Assembly (NCBI GenBank): GCA_028288595.1
Contig: JAQBNK010000165.1
Span: 1-36,058, forward strand
Direction of reading: 5' to 3'
Source of the DNA: Chitinophagaceae bacterium
GTDB taxonomy: Bacteria > Bacteroidota > Bacteroidia > Chitinophagales > Chitinophagaceae
DNA length: 36,058 nucleotides
Each line of letters starts with the position of its first letter. The first letter of the stretch is position 1. The notes under the pieces were generated by a model that saw only the letters and a list, made by a program, of their open reading frames with translations, did no database searches and had not been told where the DNA came from. Position numbers and translations under genes: made by a program. Below are positions 17,821 through 25,160 of the stretch, piece after piece.

Positions 17821-17862
17821 GAAAGCGAAAATCGAAAATTGAAAATCGAAAATCAAATCCCA
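17821..17862. repeat. Heptanucleotide repeat array, GAAAATC type
   Basis: Between the MFS gene start and the next gene, units of 7 bp follow each other: GAAAATC, GAAAATT, GAAAATC, GAAAATC, then degenerate AAATCCC. It lies just upstream of the MFS start codon. On the minus strand it produces the artificial translation FDFRFSIFDFRFP if the upstream frame is read, which is why the longer reading frame is not the true gene. Confidence 0.8.
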
Positions 17863-18009
17863 AAACTTCCAAATCTAGCTTTCCCCGGAGGCTTGTGACC
17901 CAGGCAAACAATGACGACGAAAGAGTGTTTTAAAAACTTGACTTTACTGGTTTGACAATTACCTTTATTTATTAAGATAATTCCAAAAGAAAGAGAAACA
18001 ATAAAAAAG

Positions 18010-18432
18010 ATGACATATAAAATTTATGTCGCAATTTTTTGTGTGGGATTGGTTTGTGGTATACCAACAACACACGCACAAGGCTGTCCTTGTAAAGGAG
18101 TGAATAATTTCAATACCTCAAAGTCTGTGGATACTGTTAAAGTACAAGCCTACTTTATATTACCAGGCGAGCTCCCATATGATCCGACTCTTTTAAAATT
18201 GATAAAGAAAGGCCGTTTAAAAAAGTCGCAGTATACTTATGCAGTGGGATTTCAACTTGAAGGTTGTGGTGTCCGATTTTACAAACCCTGTGGTGAAAAA
18301 AATAGCAGAGAAGTTTTTAAAAGAACTCATTTTAACAAACAGGCAACACTGACCTTAATACTTTTTAATAATCTTAAAGATGATTACGCCCCTGATTGTT
18401 CATATTTCCTAGTATCAGCAGTAAAATTCTAG
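18010..18432 (+). CDS. Small exported protein of unknown function
   Basis: 140 residues, beginning with a clear signal peptide (MTYKIYVAIFCVGLVCGIPTTHAQ). The mature part has six cysteines (including CPCKG at the new N terminus and two near GCGVRFYKPCGE), suggesting disulfides in the periplasm or outside. I do not recognise a family. It is a single gene flanked by the MFS gene on the opposite strand and by the first copy of the dispersed hairpin repeat. The ATG follows an A-rich stretch (AAAGAAAGAG) typical of the phylum, without a strong ribosome-binding site. Confidence 0.75.
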   Translation: MTYKIYVAIFCVGLVCGIPTTHAQGCPCKGVNNFNTSKSVDTVKVQAYFILPGELPYDPTLLKLIKKGRLKKSQYTYAVGFQLEGCGVRFYKPCGEKNSREVFKRTHFNKQATLTLILFNNLKDDYAPDCSYFLVSAVKF

Positions 18433-18441
18433 AATTAATTT

Positions 18442-18535
18442 TCTCCGCTCAGCGAAGTTTGCACCGCAGGGTGCCGGGCGAAGTCCGTGACTTCGCCCGG
18501 TCTACATGAAGTTTACAACTTCACCTGGCCAGACT
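18442..18535 (+). repeat. Dispersed multi-hairpin repeat, copy 1
   Basis: This is the best preserved of three or four copies in the window (others 22309-22398, 23163-23208, possibly 23814-23880). It holds three short hairpins in a row: GCACC/GGTGC around GCAG, a perfect 12-bp stem 18474-18485 with 18489-18500 (loop CGT), and a perfect 7-bp stem TGAAGTT/AACTTCA at 18507-18523 (loop TAC). It lies after an exported-protein gene. The rest of the intergenic space 18536-18707 shows no gene. Confidence 0.85.
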
Positions 18536-18707
18536 GTTTTACTTCATCGCAATATCTCTCACTTCAAAATTATTCCTCATAAATGTTGACTGCACGCTTT
18601 CGAGCGCTGCGAGGGTTGAAAAAATACAGAGAGGAAACACTGCAGAAAATCAAGTCTTTGCAAAAAAAGCACTGCTCAGCAGTATCGGTCAATGTAATTT
18701 TCCGACA

Positions 18708-18728
18708 GGCTTTTAGGGCCTAAAAGCC
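18708..18728. repeat. 21-bp near-perfect palindrome
   Basis: GGCTTTTAGG at 18708-18717 and CCTAAAAGCC at 18719-18728 flank a single central G. The one-base centre makes it a dyad-symmetric protein-binding site as plausibly as a hairpin. It sits about 74 bp before the start of the Spy-like gene and about 17 bp before that gene's candidate promoter. Confidence 0.6.
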
Positions 18729-18744
18729 GTTTATGTAGTTGTTA

Positions 18745-18774
18745 TTTAGATAGTTTTAAAATGAAATAACTTTA
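18745..18774 (+). promoter_or_regulatory. Candidate promoter of the Spy-like gene
   Basis: TTTA (18745-18748), an 18-nt spacer and TAACTTTA (18767-18774) approximate the Bacteroidota consensus, each box missing one base. It is 28 nt upstream of the start codon. Support is by pattern only. Confidence 0.35.
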
Positions 18775-18801
18775 AACTTCACCCAATAAAAATTTATAAT
18801 T

Positions 18802-19164
18802 ATGAAGAAGTTATTATTTCTAACTTTACTCTTTAGTGCATTAATAGCAACCACCACAAATGCTCAGGCTGGCGATCCGCCATCTATGCTGGAGCAAATG
18901 AAAGTGAAACAAAGACCAGCGTTGGTAGAGAAAGTGCAACTGACCGAAGCGCAGGCAGACAAGGTAATAGAACTCAACTATGACATGCGCATGCAGGCAG
19001 CAACTAAATTAAAAGATTTGAATGAAGCTGACCGCAGTAAAAAACTTGCAGAATTAAAGGCTGAGAAAGAAAAAAAATTAGCCGAGTTTCTGAGTCCGGA
19101 GCAATTAAAAGCGCTGAATACGTATTATGCAGATATGGGAAAGAATATGCCAAAGAAAGATTGA
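18802..19164 (+). CDS. Small periplasmic Spy/CpxP-like (DUF4890-type) protein
   Basis: 120 residues: signal peptide MKKLLFLTLLFSALIATTTNAQ followed by a wholly helical, charged mature part. Two LTxxQ-type motifs, VQLTEAQADKV and FLSPEQLKAL, bracket a Lys/Glu-rich helix (KKLAELKAEKEKKLAEF); this pair is the hallmark of the Spy/CpxP fold, and short Bacteroidota versions are filed under DUF4890. Spy is an ATP-independent periplasmic chaperone and CpxP a stress sensor. Which role applies here is unknown. It is a single gene with its own terminator. Confidence 0.75.
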   Translation: MKKLLFLTLLFSALIATTTNAQAGDPPSMLEQMKVKQRPALVEKVQLTEAQADKVIELNYDMRMQAATKLKDLNEADRSKKLAELKAEKEKKLAEFLSPEQLKALNTYYADMGKNMPKKD

Positions 19165-19187
19165 AATCAATAATACATTACTTCTCT

Positions 19188-19215
19188 AAAAGCTGCTGAA
19201 AGGCAGCTTTTTTTG
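19188..19215 (+). terminator. Intrinsic terminator after the Spy-like gene
   Basis: AAAAGCTGC (19188-19196) pairs with GCAGCTTTT (19203-19211) around a 6-nt loop and runs into a T tract. It starts 24 nt after the stop codon. Confidence 0.9.
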
Positions 19216-19321
19216 TTTAGCTATTTCACTGCTGAAAACCTGACCAAAATTTATTCTGGTGATGATGACCTTTCACTTCGCCGCAATGTGTCCTCTCACC
19301 TTCACTTGCTTAACAACTGCA

Positions 19322-19399
19322 CACTCACGGACTTTGCCGCAATGTCTCATGCCACACACAAGGCCGGGCGATGAAGACATTGCGCAAAGTGCGTGAGTG
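19322..19399. repeat. Long inverted repeat
   Basis: The arm 19322-19350 (CACTCACGGACTTTG...) and the arm 19371-19399 are inverted copies over about 28 bp with one mismatch and two single-base gaps, separated by 20 nt. It lies between the Spy-like terminator and the frameshifted gene. The intergenic stretch 19216-19494 otherwise holds only repeat fragments. Confidence 0.8.
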
Positions 19400-19464
19400 T
19401 TCAATCAGGTAAAAAAAAAGGCAGATAGCGTAGAAATAATGAGAAAGAAAGTTTCCTATATTTA
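19383..19464 (+). repeat. Dispersed repeat 2, copy A
   Basis: This copy starts with CGCAAAGT, contains TGAGTGTTCAATCA, and ends with AATAATGAGAAA followed by AAAGTTTCCTATATTTA. It matches 22413-22502. Both copies end 30-70 bp before a plus-strand gene. The terminal TATATTTA resembles a Bacteroidota -7 box, but no TTTG lies at the right distance, so a promoter role is unproven. Confidence 0.75.
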
Positions 19465-19494
19465 GGAATTGTGAGAAATTTTTTAAGCAGCCTG

Positions 19495-20612
19495 ATGACA
19501 AAAAAATTCTTAACCATACTGCTTTTTCTTCCATCTCTTTTATTTGCCCAAATTGACAGCCTAAAAGGAGAAATAAAATCAATAAGAGAAGAACTTATTT
19601 TTCTGGACAGCACTAAGCAAAATATGAAACTACTGAGTTCAGAAGGCGACTATGGACATTACGGTTTCTCGAGTCCCGAATTTACATTTTCACGATTTAA
19701 CAGTTGGTGGTTTAATACGCCCTGGGTTCACTACTTGAATTATTTAAGAAATTATGACAACGCAAAAAATCTGGTAGAAGAAACCTGGTATTATAAAAAT
19801 GAAAAGACCTTAGAGAAAATTAATTACAAATATGATGACCATAATAATCTAATCCAAAAGAAAACGGCACTTGATGACACGACTTTTCATGTCACAAGTT
19901 CCTACTACGATGACTCAAATCTGCTTCTTTCATCAATTTCTTACTCTTCCTTTAGACCCGTATCTATGACTACGAAAGTTATTCATACGATGACAATAAA
20001 AAGCTGATAGAAATAAAAATCTTTGACCAGTATGGAGACAGCTACGGCACCAAATTTAAATACACAAGTTCGGGTAAACTAAAAGAAAAAATCAGCCATT
20101 CCCCATTCATTTGGGTACAGCTTGATGAAAACTCAACAGGACATAGACGAGATAAAAATGGTAATGACCAAATACAGGAACAACGGATTTATGATAGCTT
20201 AGATAATTTACAAAAGGTAAAAAAATACATTGATGACTTCCATGACCCCAACAAAGCAGTGTTTAACCGAAGCACTTCGTATCGCTATGATAAAAAAAAT
20301 AGAAAAGTTGGTGAGTATTACGCAATGTCCAGTGACACAGTTTATGCTTTTAGAGAATACTATTATAATGAAAATAATTTGCTTAAAAAGGAAAGGTATA
20401 TCCAAACTAAAAATAATAATGTAATTACTGAAATCGAATATGCATATGACCAAAATAAAAATATTGAAAAAGTAATTTATACAGGCGATGGTCAAACAAG
20501 TACAATTATATTTAGCTATAAATTTGACAAGAAGCAAAATTGGATTGAACAATTAAAAAGTGTTGACGGTAAGCCGCTTTATTTAAGAAAAAGAGAGTTG
20601 GTGTATTATTAA
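19495..20612 (+). pseudogene. Frameshifted exported protein with YD/RHS-like repeats
   Basis: The first part starts at the ATG at 19495 (signal MTKKFLTILLFLPSLLFAQ; a GTG at 19471 is also in frame) and has a helical Lys/Glu stretch, then YDDHNNLIQKK. Near 19956-19964 (AGACCCGTATC) the frame must drop one base. After that it continues as YDYESYSYDDNKKLIEIK and on through YRYDKKNRKVGEYY, YYNENNLLKKERY, YAYDQNKNIEKVIY and FDKKQNWIEQL to a stop at 20612. The repeated Y-x-Y/F-D-x-x-N/K-x pattern recalls YD-type repeats of RHS-like proteins. One missing base beside CCC could be true decay or a sequencing slip; the coding pattern after it is otherwise clean. Intact length would be about 372 residues. 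Confidence 0.75.
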
Positions 20613-20695
20613 AACTTTCCCTCACAGGGGCGTAGTTTATTGGTTTAGTCATTAATGAACTATCAGAAAAAAAGCAGGGTGACTGCTATTGTAAA

Positions 20696-21238
20696 ATGCG
20701 ACATATAATTATTATATCCATTCTGGTTTTTGCTTTTAGTAGTTTCCAAACACCATCTGACTTAATAAAAACGCAAGTCAACTTCAAGAGTTTTCCAAAA
20801 AGCTGGACAATGCTTGAAAGAGACTCTATGGGTTATTTAGTTTATAAGCCTTGTGATGGTTCAACACCAGAAATAAATTTAGAAAGTGCTGGGATTTTGA
20901 CAATTCAGTGGCAATTAGAGGAAACAAAATCCAGGATTAAAAGATTTACTCAAATTAACACCAATAATTTTTTAATTAAATGCTCCGGAACAGTTGAGAA
21001 TGGCAAATTAATGTCTGTTAAACCCAACATTAGTTTTCAAATAAGATTGGTTGACAAAACAAGGGATTTATATTTATGGACTTACATTGCCGACTATGGC
21101 AGGCGAATAAATATTAAGGACACAACTAAATGGGTTATGACACCAACAAAGTATATTGGTAATTTCAGAAAAGTTGATAATCCGTGTTCGACTGAAAAGA
21201 TAAGTGAGAAAATATTTTTACCAGTAGAGTTTAGGTAA
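20696..21238 (+). CDS. Exported protein of unknown function
   Basis: 180 residues with a short signal (MRHIIIISILVFAFSSFQ). I do not recognise the family. The mature part contains YLVYKPCDGSTPEI, a beta-rich centre (GILTIQWQLEETKSRI, NNFLIKCSGTVENGKL) and a WTYIADYGRRINIKDTTKW segment, which together suggest a small beta-sandwich. Two separated cysteine positions and one near the C terminus (NPCSTEK) are present. It follows the frameshifted gene after 83 nt and is followed by a 43-nt hairpin region. Function cannot be assigned from sequence. Confidence 0.7.
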   Translation: MRHIIIISILVFAFSSFQTPSDLIKTQVNFKSFPKSWTMLERDSMGYLVYKPCDGSTPEINLESAGILTIQWQLEETKSRIKRFTQINTNNFLIKCSGTVENGKLMSVKPNISFQIRLVDKTRDLYLWTYIADYGRRINIKDTTKWVMTPTKYIGNFRKVDNPCSTEKISEKIFLPVEFR

Positions 21239-21247
21239 ACCACTCTA

Positions 21248-21290
21248 GTCGTACTTACCATAAACTTATCGTGTTTACCTGGCATACGAC
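21248..21290. repeat. Hairpin-forming intergenic segment
   Basis: GTCGTA (21248-21253) pairs with TACGAC (21285-21290), and TAAAC (21261-21265) with GTTTA (21273-21277), giving an interrupted stem between the unknown exported gene and the WG-repeat gene. There is no T-run, so a terminator role is doubtful. Confidence 0.5.
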
Positions 21291-21305
21291 GAACAGACAT
21301 CAACT

Positions 21306-22199
21306 ATGAAGCACATCACCTGCACACTTCTTCTTACGCTCATACTTCTGAACTGTAAATCGCAGGACTTATTTCCGTATCGGGTGGACACTCTTTGGGG
21401 CTACAAAGACAAACAAGGACTTGTAAAGATTGACCCGCAATTTCAATATGCTTCTAAATTTATGGGTGGCATTGCTATTGTAGCCAAGGATGAAAAGTTA
21501 GGAGCAATTGACGAGAGCAATAATTTAATCCTTCCCTTTCGTTATGAGTATCTAAGCCCATTGGATTCCGCAGAATTCCTATTCGGATACAGAGCTAAAT
21601 ATCTTGGTGAATATATCATTGGTGTTATGACTAAGGATGAAAAGGTGAAAATACCAGCAGAATACAGCTACATTTTGAAGTATAATAACAGTTATATTAT
21701 AATAAAGAACAAAGACAGTGTAATTGCAAAAAGCAGTATCGGCGATGTTCGATCGGTTACAGAAACTTATGGACTATGTGACAGCAATGGTAAAGCCTTA
21801 ATCCCGTGCAAGTATCATCGCATTAGTTGGACAACTGAAGGTGTTCTTGTTGTCGACAGTTCTTACATTACAGATGATGGGAAATATCTAAGTACGAACT
21901 CTGCTCTTTTTAATGCTAAAGGTGAACAACTTACCGGCTTTGATTACAGGGTGTTTGGCAAATTCATAGAAGGTATTGCAAAGGCAAGAATTGGCAACAA
22001 GTACGGGTTTATTTATCCAACAGGAAAAATTGCAATTCCAATTGAATTTGACTATTGCGAAGAATTCAGCAACGGCTATGCACTTATAAAGCAGCAGGAA
22101 AAATGGGGAGCTATCAACAAACATGGTGAAATAATCATTGAGCCAAGGTTCGACTACGAAGAAGTAAAGACAACTCTTAAAGAAAAGTACGGGAGGTAA
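21306..22199 (+). CDS. WG (KWG) beta-repeat lipoprotein
   Basis: 297 residues. The lipoprotein signal MKHITCTLLLTLILLNCKSQ has a lipobox at LLNC, so the protein is probably lipid-anchored at the cell envelope. About seven WG-type repeats follow, each with a W/Y/L-G-aromatic start and an I/V-P-x-x-aromatic end: LWGYKDKQGLVKIDPQF, LGAIDESNNLILPFRYEY, YGLCDSNGKALIPCKY, YGFIYPTGKIAIPIEFDY, WGAINKHGEIIIEPRFDY and weaker copies. WG repeats are common in Bacteroidota and are thought to form ligand-binding beta structures; no specific role is known. It is a single gene in the accessory block and is followed by the composite repeat at 22309-22502. Confidence 0.88.
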   Translation: MKHITCTLLLTLILLNCKSQDLFPYRVDTLWGYKDKQGLVKIDPQFQYASKFMGGIAIVAKDEKLGAIDESNNLILPFRYEYLSPLDSAEFLFGYRAKYLGEYIIGVMTKDEKVKIPAEYSYILKYNNSYIIIKNKDSVIAKSSIGDVRSVTETYGLCDSNGKALIPCKYHRISWTTEGVLVVDSSYITDDGKYLSTNSALFNAKGEQLTGFDYRVFGKFIEGIAKARIGNKYGFIYPTGKIAIPIEFDYCEEFSNGYALIKQQEKWGAINKHGEIIIEPRFDYEEVKTTLKEKYGR

Positions 22200-22308
22200 C
22201 ATTGGATTGTCGTTATGGCGGCTGATCCAATATACCATCAGCTTTATCGCTATGGTGCTTCATATCATTTTCAATTCGCCGCAATCTATACTTTCACCCC
22301 TGCCTCTC

Positions 22309-22398
22309 CACTCAACGAAGTCTGCACCGCAGGGTGCTGGGCGAAGTCTGTGACTTTGCCCGATCTACATGAAGTTTCCAACTTCACCTGGACAGACT
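22309..22398 (+). repeat. Dispersed multi-hairpin repeat, copy 2
   Basis: This copy matches 18442-18535. The main stem is kept with one G-T wobble (GGGCGAAGTC 22339-22348 with GACTTTGCCC 22352-22361, loop TGT instead of CGT), and the second stem is kept exactly with a changed loop (TCC instead of TAC, 22370-22386). The 369-nt gap 22200-22568 between genes holds this copy and dispersed repeat 2, and no gene. Confidence 0.85.
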
Positions 22399-22412
22399 TT
22401 TCATTCAACTAC

Positions 22413-22502
22413 CGCAAAGTCAATGAGTGTTCAATCAATCAAAAAAGAAATACAAAAGACACATTGCGTAAAAATAATGAGAAACAAAGTTTCCTATATT
22501 TA
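22413..22502 (+). repeat. Dispersed repeat 2, copy B
   Basis: This segment matches 19383-19464, from CGCAAAGT through TGAGTGTTCAATCA to AAAGTTTCCTATATTTA. It lacks the left arm of the inverted repeat seen with copy A. It lies 14 nt after hairpin-repeat copy 2, so the two form a composite of about 195 bp just before the DHFR-family gene. Confidence 0.75.
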
Positions 22503-22568
22503 CGGGTTATCGGTGATTGTAAAAAGACAGTAACACAAACCATAGACAACAATAAAAAATAGAACCAC

Positions 22569-23141
22569 ATGAGGAAAATAATTTCATTTATGCACATATC
22601 GCTTGACGGTTTTGTAGCAGGACCAAACGGAGAAATGAACTGGATTAAAGTTGATGAAGAACTTTTTGATCATATCAGTAAGCGAATAGGTGAAGGCGAC
22701 ACTGCATTATATGGACGGGTAACTTACCAGATGATGGAAGATTACTGGCCTACTGCTGCAGACAAGCCTACAGCGAGCAAGCACGACATTGATCATTCAA
22801 AATGGTATAAAAAAGCTCAAAAACTTGTTTTATCAAAAACAATGAAAGGCGCGGATCTGACTAATACAAAAATTATTAGCGACAATCTTTCGGACAACAT
22901 AAATGAAATAAAACAACAGCCCGGTGAAGACATCTTGCTTTTTGGTAGCCCTACTGCAACACATTCACTTATTCAACTGAACTTAATTGACGGCTACTGG
23001 TTATTTGTTAATCCAATTATTCTTGGGCGTGGCATTCCATTGTTTACAGACATTAAAGACAAAATAAAATTAAAACTATTGACTACGAAGCAATTTACTT
23101 CCGGCGTAACTGAACTGAATTACATAGTGGATAAAGAATAA
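22569..23141 (+). CDS. Dihydrofolate reductase family (RibD C-terminal-like) protein
   Basis: 190 residues. The start MRKIISFMHISLDGFVAGPN is the classic opening of the RibD-C/YwjB-like branch of the DHFR fold, where SLDGF contributes to NADPH binding. LYGRVTYQMMEDYWP, VLSKTM and ILLFGSPTATHSLIQLNLID followed by NPIILGRG-IPLF complete the fold. These stand-alone proteins are probably NADPH-dependent reductases. True folate activity is unlikely, since the catalytic acid region differs from FolA. It is a single gene immediately downstream of a composite repeat. Confidence 0.9.
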   Translation: MRKIISFMHISLDGFVAGPNGEMNWIKVDEELFDHISKRIGEGDTALYGRVTYQMMEDYWPTAADKPTASKHDIDHSKWYKKAQKLVLSKTMKGADLTNTKIISDNLSDNINEIKQQPGEDILLFGSPTATHSLIQLNLIDGYWLFVNPIILGRGIPLFTDIKDKIKLKLLTTKQFTSGVTELNYIVDKE

Positions 23142-23162
23142 GAAGGGATCGCTAACGAAAAG

Positions 23163-23208
23163 TTTTCCGCTCAGCGAAGTTTGTACTGCAGCGTGCTGGG
23201 CCAAGTCT
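23163..23208 (+). repeat. Dispersed multi-hairpin repeat, truncated copy 3
   Basis: Only the first ~45 bp of the element remain, from TTTTCCGCTCAGCGAAG to GGGCCAAGTCT; the sequence then diverges exactly where the right arm of the main hairpin should be. It lies 22 nt after the DHFR-family gene, in the same orientation as the other copies. Confidence 0.75.
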
Positions 23209-23292
23209 CATCATCCGCATTTGTTACCGGTATCGTTATTGCAACACTTCTATTTTTGAGGAACCATTTTGTAGATGACTTAAACTACAGCC

Positions 23293-23811
23293 GTGACAAC
23301 AGAAAAACTTTTTTCCGAGCGACAACACTTCAAACAAATATGGCTGTGGGTTTTATTAATCAGCATCAATGCACTTTTCATTTATGGATTGGTAAGACAA
23401 GTATTTTTAGAGCAAACATTTGGCGACAAACCAATGAGCAATAGACTACTGATTTTACTAACTTCCGGAGCTTTACTATTGACGCTTTTGTTCGTGTTTC
23501 TGCGGCTTGACACAGTAATTCAAAAGGATGGTGTCTATTATCGTTTCTTACCTTTTCAGTTGACATACAAAAAGATCTCGTGGGACAGAATTTCAAAATC
23601 ATTCGTGCGACAATACAATCCAATAGCTGAATATGGGGGTTGGGGAATTCGTATCGGGATTTTTGGGAAGGGAAAAGCTTTTAATGTTTCAGGTAACAAA
23701 GGACTTCAACTTGTTTATGACGACGGAAAAAAAATTTTACTTGGAACACAGCGACCTGAAGAAATTGAGCAAGTATTAAAACAACTTGGACGACTTACTA
23801 ATGACAATTAA
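23293..23811 (+). CDS. Two-helix membrane protein of unknown function (DUF6141-like)
   Basis: 172 residues, starting at a GTG preceded in frame by a stop 12 nt upstream. Two membrane helices (about 17-36 WLWVLLISINALFIYGL and 50-70 LLILLTSGALLLTLLFVFL) are followed by a PH-like soluble domain: YRFLPFQLTYKKISWDRIS, YNPIAEYGGWGIRIG, GNKGLQLVYDDGKKILLGTQ and EEIEQVLKQL. The YGGWG and GTQRPEE motifs recall the DUF6141 family, which I name tentatively. An internal ATG (MSNRLL) would lose the first helix, so GTG is preferred. It stands alone between two repeat-bearing gaps. Confidence 0.78.
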   Translation: MTTEKLFSERQHFKQIWLWVLLISINALFIYGLVRQVFLEQTFGDKPMSNRLLILLTSGALLLTLLFVFLRLDTVIQKDGVYYRFLPFQLTYKKISWDRISKSFVRQYNPIAEYGGWGIRIGIFGKGKAFNVSGNKGLQLVYDDGKKILLGTQRPEEIEQVLKQLGRLTNDN

Positions 23812-23813
23812 AT

Positions 23814-24284
23814 CGTATTTCCGCAGGGTCGCTGGCAGACACTGCCAGTACGGTCAGCGTGCCAGCGGGGTCTCCCGCCAAGGGAACCCGCGTTGTATCA
23901 TCATGTACTTGTAATAGTATTTCCCATGCTCAATAAAGAACAGAACGTTGAAGTGAGTGACACAACGAAGCCAGGTCAATGATCTGCTGCCGGTCTCATA
24001 AAAACATCTTTAATTCAGTTAGATTTGTCACCGCCGCAGTGTACCTGAAATTCAATTCTTCTTCCGGCGGTTCGAAATGACGCACAGAAACATTGTGCAT
24101 TTAAGTATGTAACCTGAATGGTGTGTCCAATATCGTGAATCGTGAATCCTGAATCCATCCAGTATCCTGAATCCCGCATCCGGCTTCCTCAACTTGCCGG
24201 AAAATAGCCGTACTCTTTTGCCGGGGTTGTGTATATTTAACGAGTTGTACGTCATGTTATTAACCCTTAAATAACCTCCATCAA
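23814..24284. other. Long intergenic region with hairpins and a heptamer array
   Basis: No gene is apparent in this 471-nt gap. It starts with CCGCAGGGT followed by a perfect 7-bp hairpin with a 3-nt loop (CTGGCAG 23832-23838 with CTGCCAG 23842-23848), which looks like a strongly diverged fourth member of the dispersed hairpin repeat. A heptanucleotide array lies at 24132-24182. TATATTTA at 24232-24239 resembles a -7 promoter box for the paralog locus but has no TTTG at the expected distance. Confidence 0.6.
24132..24182. repeat. Heptanucleotide repeat array, ATCGTGA type
   Basis: Units of 7 bp are ATCGTGA, ATCGTGA, ATCCTGA, then (after a 4-bp slip) ATCCAGT, ATCCTGA, ATCCCGC, ATCCGG. The sequence differs from the other arrays in the window but has the same period. 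Confidence 0.78.
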
Positions 24285-25160
24285 ATGCCTGGCATTACAG
24301 ACGACGAACATTTAAAAGTTCCGGCAACTAGTCAACCGGACAATTCTCCAGGCGTAATTAGTCCCACTACAGAAACTGTTAACCCCCAACAAGAAATTGA
24401 AAATATGGAAGTACACAAACATCCTCATCATGTAACTCATAAAAAGAAATGGGGAGAATACCTGCTGGAATTTTCGATGTTATTTCTTGCAGTGTTTCTG
24501 GGATTTGTTGCGGAGAACATTAGAGAAGGCGTGGTAGAATCTCACAGAGAAAAAGAATACATCAAATCTTTTTACGAAGATCTGACAGCAGATGAAACTG
24601 ACCTGCAAAGGATCATCAATAATTTGAACATAGAATCTCAGATGGGAGATTCATTAGCCACATTGATGCACAATGTTAGTAAAGAAACACCCGCCAACTT
24701 TATCTATATGTATTTGGTCCGTATTACACGCAGTGCTTCTACTAACCTGTATGCTAATGACAGAACAATAGTTCAATTACGCAACGCCGGTGGCATGCGG
24801 CTCATTCATAATAAAGGCGTGTCAGATAGCATGGTTGCTTATTACAAGGAAATAGAAACAATTCACTTCCTGTACGATGAATCAATCACCATGAAAAGAG
24901 CATTACGTGAAAAATACTCAACCATATTGAATGCTGATGATTTTCGTAAAGCACACGGTAAAACAACCGAAATTATAAATCCGGCTGAAACTGTTTATTT
25001 GCGAACAGCAGATTCTGATGCCATTAATGATTGTTTGATTCGTGTACTTAACATTAAAAGCCTCAGTGGCGGGCTAAGTCTTAGAATTCAGCGGTTGAAG
25101 GACAGGGCCACACTAATAAAGACATTTATTGGGAAAGAATACCAGTTGAAAAATGAGTGA
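24285..25160 (+). CDS. Single-pass membrane protein with His-rich juxtamembrane motif, paralog 1
   Basis: 291 residues, unknown function. Residues 1-40 are polar and variable. Residues 41-56 are MEVHKHPHHVTHKKKW, a His/Lys-rich patch. One membrane helix follows (about 58-76, YLLEFSMLFLAVFLGFVAE), then ENIREGVVESHREKEYIKSFYEDL, and a mainly helical domain with LRNAGGMRLIHNKGVSDSM near the middle. The KKK before the helix predicts a cytoplasmic N terminus and an external C-terminal domain. Two paralogs follow; this gene's end overlaps the next start by 8 nt (ATGAGTGA). I have seen this N-terminal architecture in other Bacteroidota hypothetical proteins but know no function. An internal ATG at 24405 could give a shorter form. 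Confidence 0.85.
   Translation: MPGITDDEHLKVPATSQPDNSPGVISPTTETVNPQQEIENMEVHKHPHHVTHKKKWGEYLLEFSMLFLAVFLGFVAENIREGVVESHREKEYIKSFYEDLTADETDLQRIINNLNIESQMGDSLATLMHNVSKETPANFIYMYLVRITRSASTNLYANDRTIVQLRNAGGMRLIHNKGVSDSMVAYYKEIETIHFLYDESITMKRALREKYSTILNADDFRKAHGKTTEIINPAETVYLRTADSDAINDCLIRVLNIKSLSGGLSLRIQRLKDRATLIKTFIGKEYQLKNE

Noticed and set aside
19956-19970. Programmed ribosomal frameshift in the YD-repeat-like gene
   Set aside because: There is no slippery heptamer or downstream pseudoknot visible. A lost base beside CCC explains it more simply.
22215-22562. 115-codon plus-strand ORF in the gap before the DHFR-family gene
   Set aside because: It is a translation of the two dispersed repeats; it has no conserved motif, and other copies are interrupted.
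18010-24000. Integron cassette array
   Set aside because: No integrase gene and no GTTRRRY/RYYYAAC core pairs were found at the hairpins, and the repeats do not look like attC sites.
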